Shown: in pieces, positions 1 to 7,738 of the stretch
Numbering within the stretch: the first letter of the stretch is position 1
Layout: each line of letters opens with the position of its first letter
Origin: Auxenochlorella pyrenoidosa
Taxonomy: Eukaryota > Chlorophyta > Trebouxiophyceae > Chlorellales > Chlorellaceae
Length of the DNA: 11,391 nt
Reading direction: 5' to 3'
Assembly (NCBI GenBank): GCA_001430745.1
Contig: KQ481993.1
Coordinates: 1,681,348 to 1,692,738 of the forward strand
Notes under the pieces: generated by a model
What the model saw: only the letters and a program-made list of their open reading frames with translations
Told to the model about the DNA's origin: nothing
Databases searched by the model: none
Made by a program: the position numbers and the translations under genes

Positions 1-160
1 AGTTGGCGAGGCAGCAGGTCGGCACGCGGCTGGACAGACATACGCATCGCAGGCAAGGGAAAGTGCAGAGGCAGGGCAGAGCTACATGGGGCAGGTTAGG
101 GGCGTGCCGGCCAGGCTGCGTGCGCACAAGACCGGCCATGACCATGCCAGAGGGGCCTAC

Positions 161-2646
161 TTGATGGTCTCGTGCCAGTGCCGCTCGCAAAAGTCCTTGC
201 TGAAGATCTGCAGGGCCGGAACAAGGTGGAACACGGCAGGGAACCAGTAAATAAAACAACAAGCAAAACTGCATGCTGACGCTTGCAACACACGCAGCAT
301 TAGCACCGAGTGCCGAGCTACATCCGGCCTGCCTGCAACCTGCCTGCCCAACACTGCCGGCCTCATGCAAGCTAGCTCTGGTGTCCACGGGGCTGCCTGC
401 TGCACCCGACACTTGGAGACAAGTGCACTGCCGGCGACCTAATGCACAGCGCCAGCGTCACCATCCTTCGTCCCTGAGGCCGCATCAAGGCGCGGCCCAA
501 CACACATGCAACCATGCACGCGGCCCCCGCCCGGCGGCGCTCACCTGCATGTAGCGTGCCAGCACGATCAGGTCGATCCCCTCCTCCTGCAGGATGGCCT
601 CGATCTGCGCCTCCTGCGCCGCCTTGCTGGCCGCGTCGCGCGGCGCGATGGGCAGGTGCCGGAAGGGCACGCCAAAGCGCTTAGCAGCCACCTCGAGGTC
701 TGCAGGGGAAGGCCCAGGCAGGGGGAGGTGGGGACAGCGGCGAGGCGCGCCCCTGCGCCGGCGGCGCGGGACAAAACAGCAGGCCGGACGGTCCCCGCCA
801 TGCCTCCCGATGGGGCTGCCGGCGAAATCATGCGGAAGGCAGCCCCCTGTTGTGGGCCCCTTGTGAGCGCTGGTGAAGCCAGCACAGAAATGCTCTCCGT
901 GCCAGCACAACCAAGCAGAGAAGAACGCCGGGCGAGGGCTGGCGACGGGCAGCGCGCAGCCTTGCGGCGCGGCCGTGCCGTGGTGCAGCGGCGGGGCCCG
1001 GGCCTTGACAACAAAATGAAAGAGAAACATGCGGCGCGCACCCGCGTGGTTGGAAATGATGATGGGGATGCTGCAGTTCAGCTCCCCATTCTCCACGCGG
1101 ATGAGCAGGTCGTACAGGCAGTGGTCCAGCTTGCTGCAGGGCAGGCCAAGGCGCGCGCCGGCGCTGGCGTGAGAGACTCCGCGGCGGCTGAGCCGCCTGC
1201 CACGCACACCCCTGCGCACGCGCTGGCCCGCTCGCAAGCTACCCCAGCGTCGCCCTCCTGCGCCGGCCGGCCTGCCCTGCAGGCGCTGCCCACACGCACG
1301 CACCTGACCAGCAGCGCCACTCGCTTCTGCTTGGTGGAGTAGGACACGCGCCAGTCCATGCTGTACCTGGCACAGCAAATGGGAGGGGCATGGACCGAGG
1401 GGGAACGCGCTGAGGAGATCATTGTGCGAGCACGCGGGCGGCTGGCGAAAAAGGGGACCTGGAGAGCACACAGGGTGGTGGCCACTTGTTGCGGCGCCTC
1501 ACAACCCCCCTGCACACACACACAAACACCGCGCCTGCAGGGGGGTTGCGATTTGTGTGTGTGTGTGTGTGTGTGGGGTGGGGGTGGAGGTGGGGGGCCA
1601 GCTGGGAGCGCATTGCTCACTTGCGGGCCACCTCTGCGATGCCGCGCTCCAGCACCGCCGTGTTGCCGGGGCCCACCAGCATGTCGCTGTAATCAAACAC
1701 CACGCGCTGCAGGGGGCGGGGGGGGGACCAGAGGGCGGGCCGAGGAAGGGGCGGTGAGGTCACCATGGCCTGGTGTGTAGCGGTGGGGCGCGACGCGCTG
1801 CATGGGTGTCGTGATTGCAGCAGCAGCTGGCAGAGGATGCCGCTGCAGGGGGTCCTGTTGAAGCTGAAAACCCCGGTCCCAGGAGTGGCAGCTGCGTGCA
1901 GTTGGAAGGGGACACCCGCCACGCCCGTCCAGCAGGCTCCCAGCCCCCATTTGTAGATCCTGGCCAGCCCTCGCTCACCTGGAAAAACATGTCGGCCTGA
2001 GTGTCGCTGAACTGGTCGCTGGACAAAATGTTGCAGCCAAAGCCAAAGAGCAGCTGCGCAGGTAGAGAGAGGGAAGGCTTTGCACAGCAGGGTTCAAGCT
2101 CAGGGGATGGCGGCGGCGTCATGGCATGCTGTGGTGGCCAGACTGCGCATCACCGATCGCAGGGGGCGGTGCAATGGCTGGCGGGCTTCAGGAACAACTG
2201 CTGACAGGCTGCAGGTGGGTGAGGACAATTGCTGGGCTGAGCCAGAGGGCTGCTGAGCACGTGGTATCCACCACTTTCCTGGCCACCCTGACAAGACCCA
2301 CCTGCGCCACACTGGCCACCACGCCCTTGGAATCTGGGCACTTGATCAGCAGCGTGCCGGTCATAGCGGTGGACCCATCCTCGTCAGAGTCGGAGGCAGC
2401 TGCCGGATAGGGCGAGCGCGCTGCGGGTGCTGCAGGCACAGGCTCGGGAGCTGGTGCAACAGCGCCAGCGCCGTTGGCGGCACCGACGGCGGCAGCGGCA
2501 GCAGCTGCTCGCTGCGCTCGCCGCAGCGCTGACTGCACCGCCAGCCTCTGCTGAGGCCGTGAGCAGCTGCGTGCAGCCGCCTGAGCAGGGTCTGCCCGAC
2601 GGGACACAAAGTGCCGCGGGGTGCCGACGGGCGCTGCAGACTGCAT
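161..2646 (-). CDS. purU: Formyltetrahydrofolate deformylase (PurU), mitochondrial type; 3' part off window
   Basis: Hydrolyses 10-formyl-THF to THF and formate. In plants it is mitochondrial and supports photorespiratory one-carbon balance (family knowledge). Exons read on the minus strand: 2646-2302, 2053-1979, 1706-1621, 1366-1304, 1133-1042, 699-545 and 207-161. All six junctions are GT-AG and phase-consistent, giving 287 residues plus two bases. Residues 1-95 are rich in Ala, Arg, Ser and Pro, like a transit peptide. An ACT domain follows from about residue 97 (GTLLIKCPDSKGVVASVAQ, then GFGCNILSSDQFSD). The formyltransferase-type domain starts near residue 184 (KRVALLVSKLDHCLYDLL) and includes IPIIISNHADLE (212-223), FGVPFRHLPIAP and DLIVLARYMQ. 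Exon 7 stops inside the codon after HWHETI. In the PurU/PurN fold the next residues are the catalytic N-x-H, so Asn should be completed by an exon beyond position 1. The ACT domain argues against PurN. The ATG at 2646 is the first Met of the leader frame. Confidence 0.93.
1502..1548. repeat. Perfect 13-bp inverted repeat inside purU intron 3
   Basis: CAACCCCCCTGCA at 1502-1514 is the exact reverse complement of TGCAGGGGGGTTG at 1536-1548, with a 21-nt loop. It lies in the intron 1620-1367 of purU. It should fold as a GC-rich hairpin in DNA or pre-mRNA. Role unknown. Confidence 0.85.
1555..1574. repeat. (GT)10 microsatellite in purU intron 3
   Basis: Ten GT units on the plus strand, read as CA repeats in the purU transcript, followed by a G-rich tract to about 1598. 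A shorter CA run at 1513-1524 lies just upstream, so the two dinucleotide tracts could also pair. Confidence 0.9.
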
Positions 2647-3005
2647 GGCTTTACTGCCTGAAAGCTTCTACTGCGACGAAAAGTTTAGGTGCTTAGGAGT
2701 CAGCGAAGTGCAGGCAAGGGCGGATAGAAGGTGCGCTATGCAGCAAGGTGAAGGCGGCGCTGACGCTTGGCTGCCAGATGACGCGCAAAAGTCGACGAGT
2801 GCGTCACTAGGCCGCGGGTAGGCCAGATCCGCCCAGATGCATCCAGGGTTGACGCCGCGTTCTGGCCGCCGCCGATGCGGCCCGAAGGATCGCCGGAATC
2901 TACGCTGTGTGATTGACCAAACCTGGTATCACATCCTAACATGGTAACACATGCCACTGGCCACATGCTCACTGTTATTGCCTATAACAATGACCACCGT
3001 ACCAT
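2647..3005. promoter_or_regulatory. Divergent intergenic region between purU (-) and the OPR/RAP gene (+)
   Basis: About 360 nt separate the purU start codon from the first Met of the OPR/RAP frame, so both promoters must fit here or slightly downstream. The stretch 2905-3000 is clearly more AT-rich than its surroundings. It holds an inverted repeat, TGTTAT at 2973-2978 and ATAACA at 2984-2989, and a TATAA at 2983-2987 on the plus strand. If that TATAA is used, transcription would begin near 3010-3020 and the ATG at 3006 could not be the start. No other regulatory site could be named. Promoter activity is inferred from gene arrangement. Confidence 0.5.
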
Positions 3006-6000
3006 GTGCAGTGCAAGCATGGCAAAGGCGTGCGCACAATTCGCGGGGTGGAGCTCGTCTGGACCAACCCCGTCAAAGGCCCGTCAAAGCGCCACAGCAC
3101 GGGCGAAACTGCCCTGTTATCATGCTCCTCACCGCCTCGCCCTCCTGATAGCGGTTTGCCAAGCCCAGTCAAAGAGTGTCATGCATGTCGTCCATGTAAT
3201 GTATCTAGGCGAGCTTGCTGCTGCGCCTGCTGCAGCCAGCCGCCGCCACCTCCCCAGAAGGGTCCATGGCGATCCTGGTGTTCTGCATCCCTCACATTTA
3301 CTCGTCACTCGTATTCCGGCCTATCTTCGGCCGCCGAGCCGTCCCAAACTCGGGAAACCCGCGCTGCAGGCCCCCAAGCTTTGTACAACCGCGGAAGGCT
3401 CATGGGTGTTGCTGACGCTGATCGGGATCTGGGCCTCGAACCCGGCGACGGCCAGCCTGCAACGGGCGAAGGTAGTCCCGCAGCCGCTGGTGGCGGCCGC
3501 CCGGACACCACCGAAGAAGAGCTGCCCGAGTGGCGGCGCCGCACCCTGTTTTCTGGCAGCACATCGGGTGGCTACAATCTCGACAGAAACCCGCGTCCTC
3601 CCCAGCACCAGCACAGGCAGCAGCAAAGGACCGGGCAGCGGCCCGACGGGCGTCAGCAGGGCCACCCTCAGAGGCCACCCTTTGTGCCGATCAAGTCATG
3701 GCGCAGCTGTCGGCAGGTTGCGGCAGAGATGGCGGCGCTGCCTGCGGAGAGGCTGGATCAGCGGCTGCTCAGCGGGGCCATGCAGCACATGGTGACGGTG
3801 AGGGGGTGGGAACCAGCACCATGCCCGGATTCGGCTGTGGTCTGGCACAATGCTCACAGTCTCGTGTCTCTTCTCGCTGCGAGTGCCCAGGACGTGCCGA
3901 CTAGCTCGGCAAGATGCCTATCGCCTGGACCCTTATCCTGACCCCCCCACACACACCACCACCCCCACCCCACCCCCCACCCCACCCCAACAACCCCCAC
4001 CCCTACACCCCTCAGCCCCTAACCCCCACCCCCCTGTGGCAGCTGCACGAGGCTGCGCCGCTGGGCTCTGACCAGACCTGCTTTGCGCGGCTGCTGGACC
4101 TGGCGCGGCCGCTGCTCGGCTCCTTTGATACCTTTGGCCTCTGCATCGTGGTCCGGACAGCGGCGCGCCTGGGCACACGCCTGGGCGGCGAGGACCTGCT
4201 GGCCTGGTGCCAGGCAGCCGAGCGTCGCCTCGACAGGTCAGGCCGCAGCTGGAGGGTGGGGGCAAGGGGGGGTGGGGTGGGGGGGGGCTTCGGCGGGGCG
4301 CGCTGCTGCTGGCGCTGGCCGGGGGCGCACAGCATGACACAGTGACAGCAGGTGGCTCGCCAGGCACAACAGCTACTGCAGCCTGTGTGTGCTATTGGTA
4401 CTGCACTGCGCACCTTCCCTGCAGCTTCAATCCACAAGACCTGGCAAACTCCGTCTTCTCGATCGGGGCGTCAGGCCAGCGCCTGGCAGGCGCCAGCCTG
4501 CCAGCCTTCTGTGCAGCCATCCAGCGGCTGGCGGCAAGCATGAATGCTCAAGCAGGTGCAGGCAGGTGCATGTGCTTGCTGCGCCACTCAGCTCGGTGCC
4601 GGGCCCTCTCTGACGTTAGCATGATCGTGAGCCCGGACACTACACATCATTGTTTGCAGGAGCAGGCAAACACGCTGCTGGGTCTCGCCTACATGCTGCG
4701 GCGCGGCACAGGCGCGCCGCTGGGGCAGGACGCGCAGCGGGATGTGGAGGCGGCTGCCGTGGCGGTGCTCCAGGCATGGTGGCCGCCCCGCTCGGCCTAC
4801 AAGCACCAGGAGCTGGCCAACCTGGCCTGGGCCTTCAGCAAGGTGCGCCCCGGGGGGGGGGGAGGGGCACGGATGGCGCTGCCGCTGCTGCGGTGGCAGC
4901 CGCTCCTGCGCCCCTGCAGAGCTTCGTCGGCTGTGGTAAGAACGGCACGGCTGTTGAAACCTTGCTGCTTGTCAACGCGGGCACACCAGCTTGACTGTCT
5001 GGTGCGGGGTTGAGAGTAAGCTGGCGCAGAGTTGCACTGCAGGCCCGGCTCCGGCTCCACACCTCTGCTCCCCGTCAACACCCCCACCCACCCCACACCC
5101 CACACCCCCAACCCGGTCACACTCGTGCTGCAGCTCACCAGCTACCCTGCCTGGCGGCGCTGCGAAGCCCAGCTGTGGGAGGTGTTCAGCGAGGCGGCCG
5201 ACCGGGCATCCAGCCTGCCACCCCAGGAGCTGAGCAACCTGTGCCTGGCCATGGCCAACACTAGCTTCTTCCACCCGCAGGCCCTGTCCAGTGAGGAAGG
5301 CCCGGGCCATGCCTGGCGCGAGCCTGCCAGCCGCCTGCCACGCCAGCCTGCTTGGAGTGGTGCGCTGAGGCCCTGTGATGCCAGACGTTGCCAGCGCTGC
5401 ACTCGCTTCCATCAATTATAATAATCAATCAATCAATCAATTGATTGGATGCCTGTGCAGGGCTGGTCGCGGCTGCTGCCGCCTGCGCCAGGCGCCTGGA
5501 TGAGCAGCACTTGGACAACATCCTGCTGTCGGCAGCCACCCTGCCGCGCTGGTTGCCAGCAGACAGAGGAGCAGCCACGCCGCCGCGCTGGGTGCCAGCA
5601 GCGGGCGCTACGGCGCAGGCAGAGGAGCAGCTGCCACGCTGGGTGCCAGCAGGCAGAGGAGCAGCTGTGCAGGCAGAGGAGCAGGTGCCGGCAGGCAGAG
5701 GAGCAGCCGTCCAGACAGAGCACCAGCTGCTGCCCAGCGTGCACCCGGAGGATGTGGCCGCGCTGCGAGAGGAGCTGCTGCGCCGGCTGCTGCGTGCCGA
5801 CCGGCCCAGCGGGGTGGCGGGCCGCGACCCCACCGTCAGCGGCGTCTGCCGCGCGTTGTGGGGGCTGGCGATGCTGCAGGTGCGGGGGCAGAAGCGGGGC
5901 AAAGCCCTGTGCTAGCCAGGGCCAGCAGTTAACCGGGCCAGCCTCACGGTTCATTCAGGCTCCAAGGCCCGAGCAATTTACCCACCCGACCGGGCGTCCC

Positions 6001-7098
6001 CTCCTTGGCTTGCCTGCCCGCGCTGCAGGCGTGCACGGTGGAGATGTGGCATGCTGCCATGGCCGCCCTGCAGCTGCTGCAGGAGGGGGCCACCACTGAG
6101 GAGGACCTGGGCCTGTCCCAGCTGAGCTTCGCCCACCTGCAGCTGGCTGCAGAGGGGCTGCACATAGAGCTGCCGCTCGCACTGCAGGAGCGCATATGCA
6201 GGGCCTTTGGGCGGCTGGGGGGCGGCGCCATTGTCTCGAAATGCAGCGCGAAGTGTCGGCCGTGCTGCGGGCGGCTGGGATAGACCACAGCGTGGAGTTC
6301 AGGCCAGAGGTGGGTAGACAAGGGGCCACGGCGCGCGCACGCACGCAGCCGCAGCCGCGCTTGCTGTGTATGGGTGGGGCCGCCGGCAGCGTCGGCGCGG
6401 AGGCCTGCACCCCGGCCGGCCATGGCGGAGCAGCCTGGCAGTCAGGGAGCGTCACGGGCGTGTTTTGGGCTCACATCGGCTGTGCCCTGCGGCCCTCCCG
6501 AACTGCTGTGCATGGCAGCTACCGATCGATTGGCATTGCCCTGCCTGCGGAGCGCATTGCCATTGAAGTGGACGGGCCCCAACACTTCACAGGTGGGCAT
6601 GATGGGGTGGTCAGCAGCCGAACTGGTTTGGGGTGGGGGTTTGGGAGGGCGCGTGGGGGCCGGGGTGGGGGGTAGAGGTGAGGGATGGGGACGCGGGTCA
6701 GTGCCGTGTCCTGCGCCCAGCCGACGCATGTCTCTCTGGTGGGGGCTGCCAGCTGGAGGCAGGCCGGGCAAAGCAAGCAGATGCACCTGGCCCCAGCGTT
6801 GTATGAATTCGCAGGCGCCCCACACACAACCTCTTCCCTTGCCCATGCAGTGAACTGGGTCCGCGGCTGCCACTTGCCTCTGGGCATCACGTCTGCGCGG
6901 GACCGCCTACTGCGCGCGCTGGGCTGGCGCGTGATTGTCGTGGATGTTCATGAATGGAAGAGGCTGCCAGGAGGCAGCGCTGCGCGGCAATCCTGGCTGC
7001 GAGAGCGGCTGGCAGCGGCGCGGGCAGAGGATGCTGCTGCTGCTGGCAGCGATGGCATCAGCAGCATTCAGGGACAGCTTGCTGGTACCAGCTTCTAG
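3006..7098 (+). CDS. OPR-like / RAP-domain organelle RNA-binding protein (nine exons, frame disturbed)
   Basis: Likely a nucleus-encoded factor for RNA maturation or translation in chloroplast or mitochondrion (family inference). Exons: about 3006-3797, 4043-4236, 4425 to about 4551, 4660-4842, 5134-5290, 5461-5879, 6029-6309, 6519-6592 and 6851-7098 (TAG); roughly 800-850 residues. Degenerate helical repeats of octotricopeptide type are visible: FNPQDLANSVFSIG (exon 3), QANTLLGLAYM and HQELANLAWAFSK (exon 4), LPPQELSNLCLAMANTSFF (exon 5), LDEQHLDNILLSAATL and CRALWGLAML (exon 6). The C-terminus is a clear RAP domain: ERIAIEVDGPQHFT, then PLGITSARDRLLRALGWRV, VVDVHEWKRL and WLRERL. Junctions 1-2, 2-3, 4-5, 5-6, 6-7 and 8-9 are phase-consistent. 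Problems: the start is uncertain, the exon 3-4 phase does not fit a GT donor, exon 7 changes frame near 6217-6222, and junction 7-8 is out of phase. Assembly indels, unusual splicing or gene decay could each explain this. Confidence 0.8.
3266..3415 (+). other. Alternative 5' reading frame with targeting-peptide character
   Basis: An ATG at 3266 in good context (tccATGGCG) opens a 49-codon frame beginning MAILVFCIPHIYSSLVF and rich in Arg, Ser and Pro, as organelle targeting peptides often are. It ends at a stop at 3413-3415 and is one frame away from the OPR/RAP exon 1 frame that overlaps it. The exon 1 frame here starts only at 3006 or 3402 and looks less like a leader before 3402. Either this frame is a chance shadow, or the true N-terminus lies here and a base is missing or added before about 3410. 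No plausible intron joins the two. Confidence 0.3.
3941..4034 (+). repeat. C/CA-rich, nearly G-free tract before the acceptor of OPR/RAP intron 1
   Basis: Runs of C and CA/CCCCA make up this part of intron 1 (3798-4042), ending eight bases before the acceptor GTGGCAG. It takes the place of a T-rich polypyrimidine tract. A similar tract at 5078-5120 precedes the acceptor of intron 4. Confidence 0.8.
4251..4288 (+). repeat. G-rich tract near the donor of OPR/RAP intron 2
   Basis: At least four runs of three or more G lie within 40 nt, starting 14 nt after the donor at 4237. The pattern fits a potential RNA G-quadruplex. A run of 11 G at 4852-4862 stands nine nt after the donor of intron 4, and more G runs lie at 6628-6690 in the last intron. 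Confidence 0.7.
5423..5447. repeat. AATC tetranucleotide run ending in a 14-bp palindrome (OPR/RAP intron 5)
   Basis: An AATC run spans 5423-5440 and merges into the perfect palindrome CAATCAATTGATTG at 5434-5447. It is an AT-rich island in GC-rich DNA, 14 nt before the acceptor GTGCAG of intron 5 (5291-5460). It may supply the branch or pyrimidine-tract region; no function is shown. Confidence 0.8.
5545..5728 (+). repeat. In-frame degenerate tandem repeat in OPR/RAP exon 6
   Basis: The segment codes for about four units of 14-18 residues built on PRWVPAGRGAAVQAEEQ. Variants in order are PRWLPADRGAATP, PRWVPAAGATAQAEEQ, PRWVPAGRGAAVQAEEQ and VPAGRGAAVQTEHQ. At DNA level the shared cores are CGCTGGGTGCCAGCAG and CAGAGGAGCAGC. 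It separates the helical segment LDEQHLDNILLSAATL from the next one (HPEDVAALREELL), so it is probably an exposed linker. The flanking phase supports translation. It could also be an expanding minisatellite of variable length. Confidence 0.8.
6217..6222 (+). other. Apparent frameshift at a G6 run in OPR/RAP exon 7
   Basis: Upstream, exon 7 reads well in one frame (MWHAAMAALQLLQEGATTEE through LPLALQERICRAFGRLG). Downstream, convincing RAP-type sequence (EMQREVSAVLRAAGIDHSV) reads in another frame, while the first frame hits TAG at 6280-6282. No GT-AG intron fits between. One extra base in the six-G run would join the frames. An indel from sequencing or assembly is the simplest explanation; a true frameshift mutation is the alternative. 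Confidence 0.65.
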
Positions 7099-7738
7099 CT
7101 CCGGCATGGATGCTTTGGGTGCGCTAAGGTGCATTCGTATACAGATCAACATGCCCAGATTACTGGGTGCACGCAGGAAGGGGCTTAAGATGGGTGCACC
7201 CATCTTCACTTCCACCTGCTGGCGGTGCGCTGCAGCGCCAACAAGGCAGCAGGGCCCATGATAACCCATGACGCTCGGATGCTGCGGCTCTGTCTGCTTA
7301 TTCACTCAGTGAGTTGACCGCTGCTCAGGCTGAGCTGCAGTTCACTACAGCAAGGCCCAATTGAACGCCTGTGGAAGCCCCTTCACCCTCGGAAGCCTGT
7401 TTGAGCAGGGCGCTGTTGGATTACCGCTAGTACAACGCTGTGAAGGTACAGTAATCTACATGTGATACAACTTGGAGCAGGGGCATTTGCGGGATAAGAG
7501 ACAGCGGCATTTATTGAAGGCTTGAATTGCTTTGCTCAGGCACGGAACGCGCAGGCTGAGGTCGTTTTCAGCGGCCTGAGTTTGTACGGCTTGAATGTGC
7601 AGCCAGCTCATGGTGCTGACCAAGTGCGCGTCATGAAGCTATTGCTGCCCTGCACCCGTGATGGTGGACTCTTTCATGCTAGCATGCTGCACGGCTGCTG
7701 CCCTTTGCTGCGCTGCACACGAGTGGCCGTGCCCGTGC
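7099..7738. other. Convergent intergenic region, no gene seen
   Basis: The 640 nt lie between the stop codons of the OPR/RAP gene (+) and the membrane-protein gene (-), so both 3' UTRs end here. No exact TGTAA signal was found on either strand. The stretch 7425-7480 is AT-richer and contains TGTGA on the plus strand, a weak variant only. The one strong structure is the palindrome at 7187-7206. Confidence 0.6.
7187..7206. repeat. Perfect 20-bp palindrome between convergent genes
   Basis: AAGATGGGTGCACCCATCTT reads identically on both strands, with no spacer. It begins 88 nt after the OPR/RAP stop codon, so it should be in that 3' UTR. The core GGGTGCAC also occurs at 7164-7171. It could be a dimeric protein site or an RNA hairpin (a loop of about four bases would form). 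Function unknown. Confidence 0.9.

Noticed and set aside
1..160. Possible next purU exon with the catalytic N-x-H
   Set aside because: No frame on the minus strand here encodes anything like the expected NIHH-type motif; this is intron continuing off the window.
506..1342. A 278-codon plus-strand open frame
   Set aside because: Antisense shadow of purU exons in GC-rich DNA; no recognisable motif, Arg/Ala/Gly-rich composition.
485..1471. A 328-codon minus-strand open frame
   Set aside because: It runs through two purU introns that happen to stay open; only 545-699 and 1042-1133 of it are true exons, shown by PurU motifs and phase.
2941..3795. A 284-codon plus-strand frame over OPR/RAP exon 1
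   Set aside because: Out of frame with exon 2 and lacking the helical sequence (AAEMAALPAERLDQRLLSGA) that phases into it.
5423..5440. AATC repeats as a CRISPR-like or target-site duplication
   Set aside because: Four-base units without spacers; a simple microsatellite in an intron.
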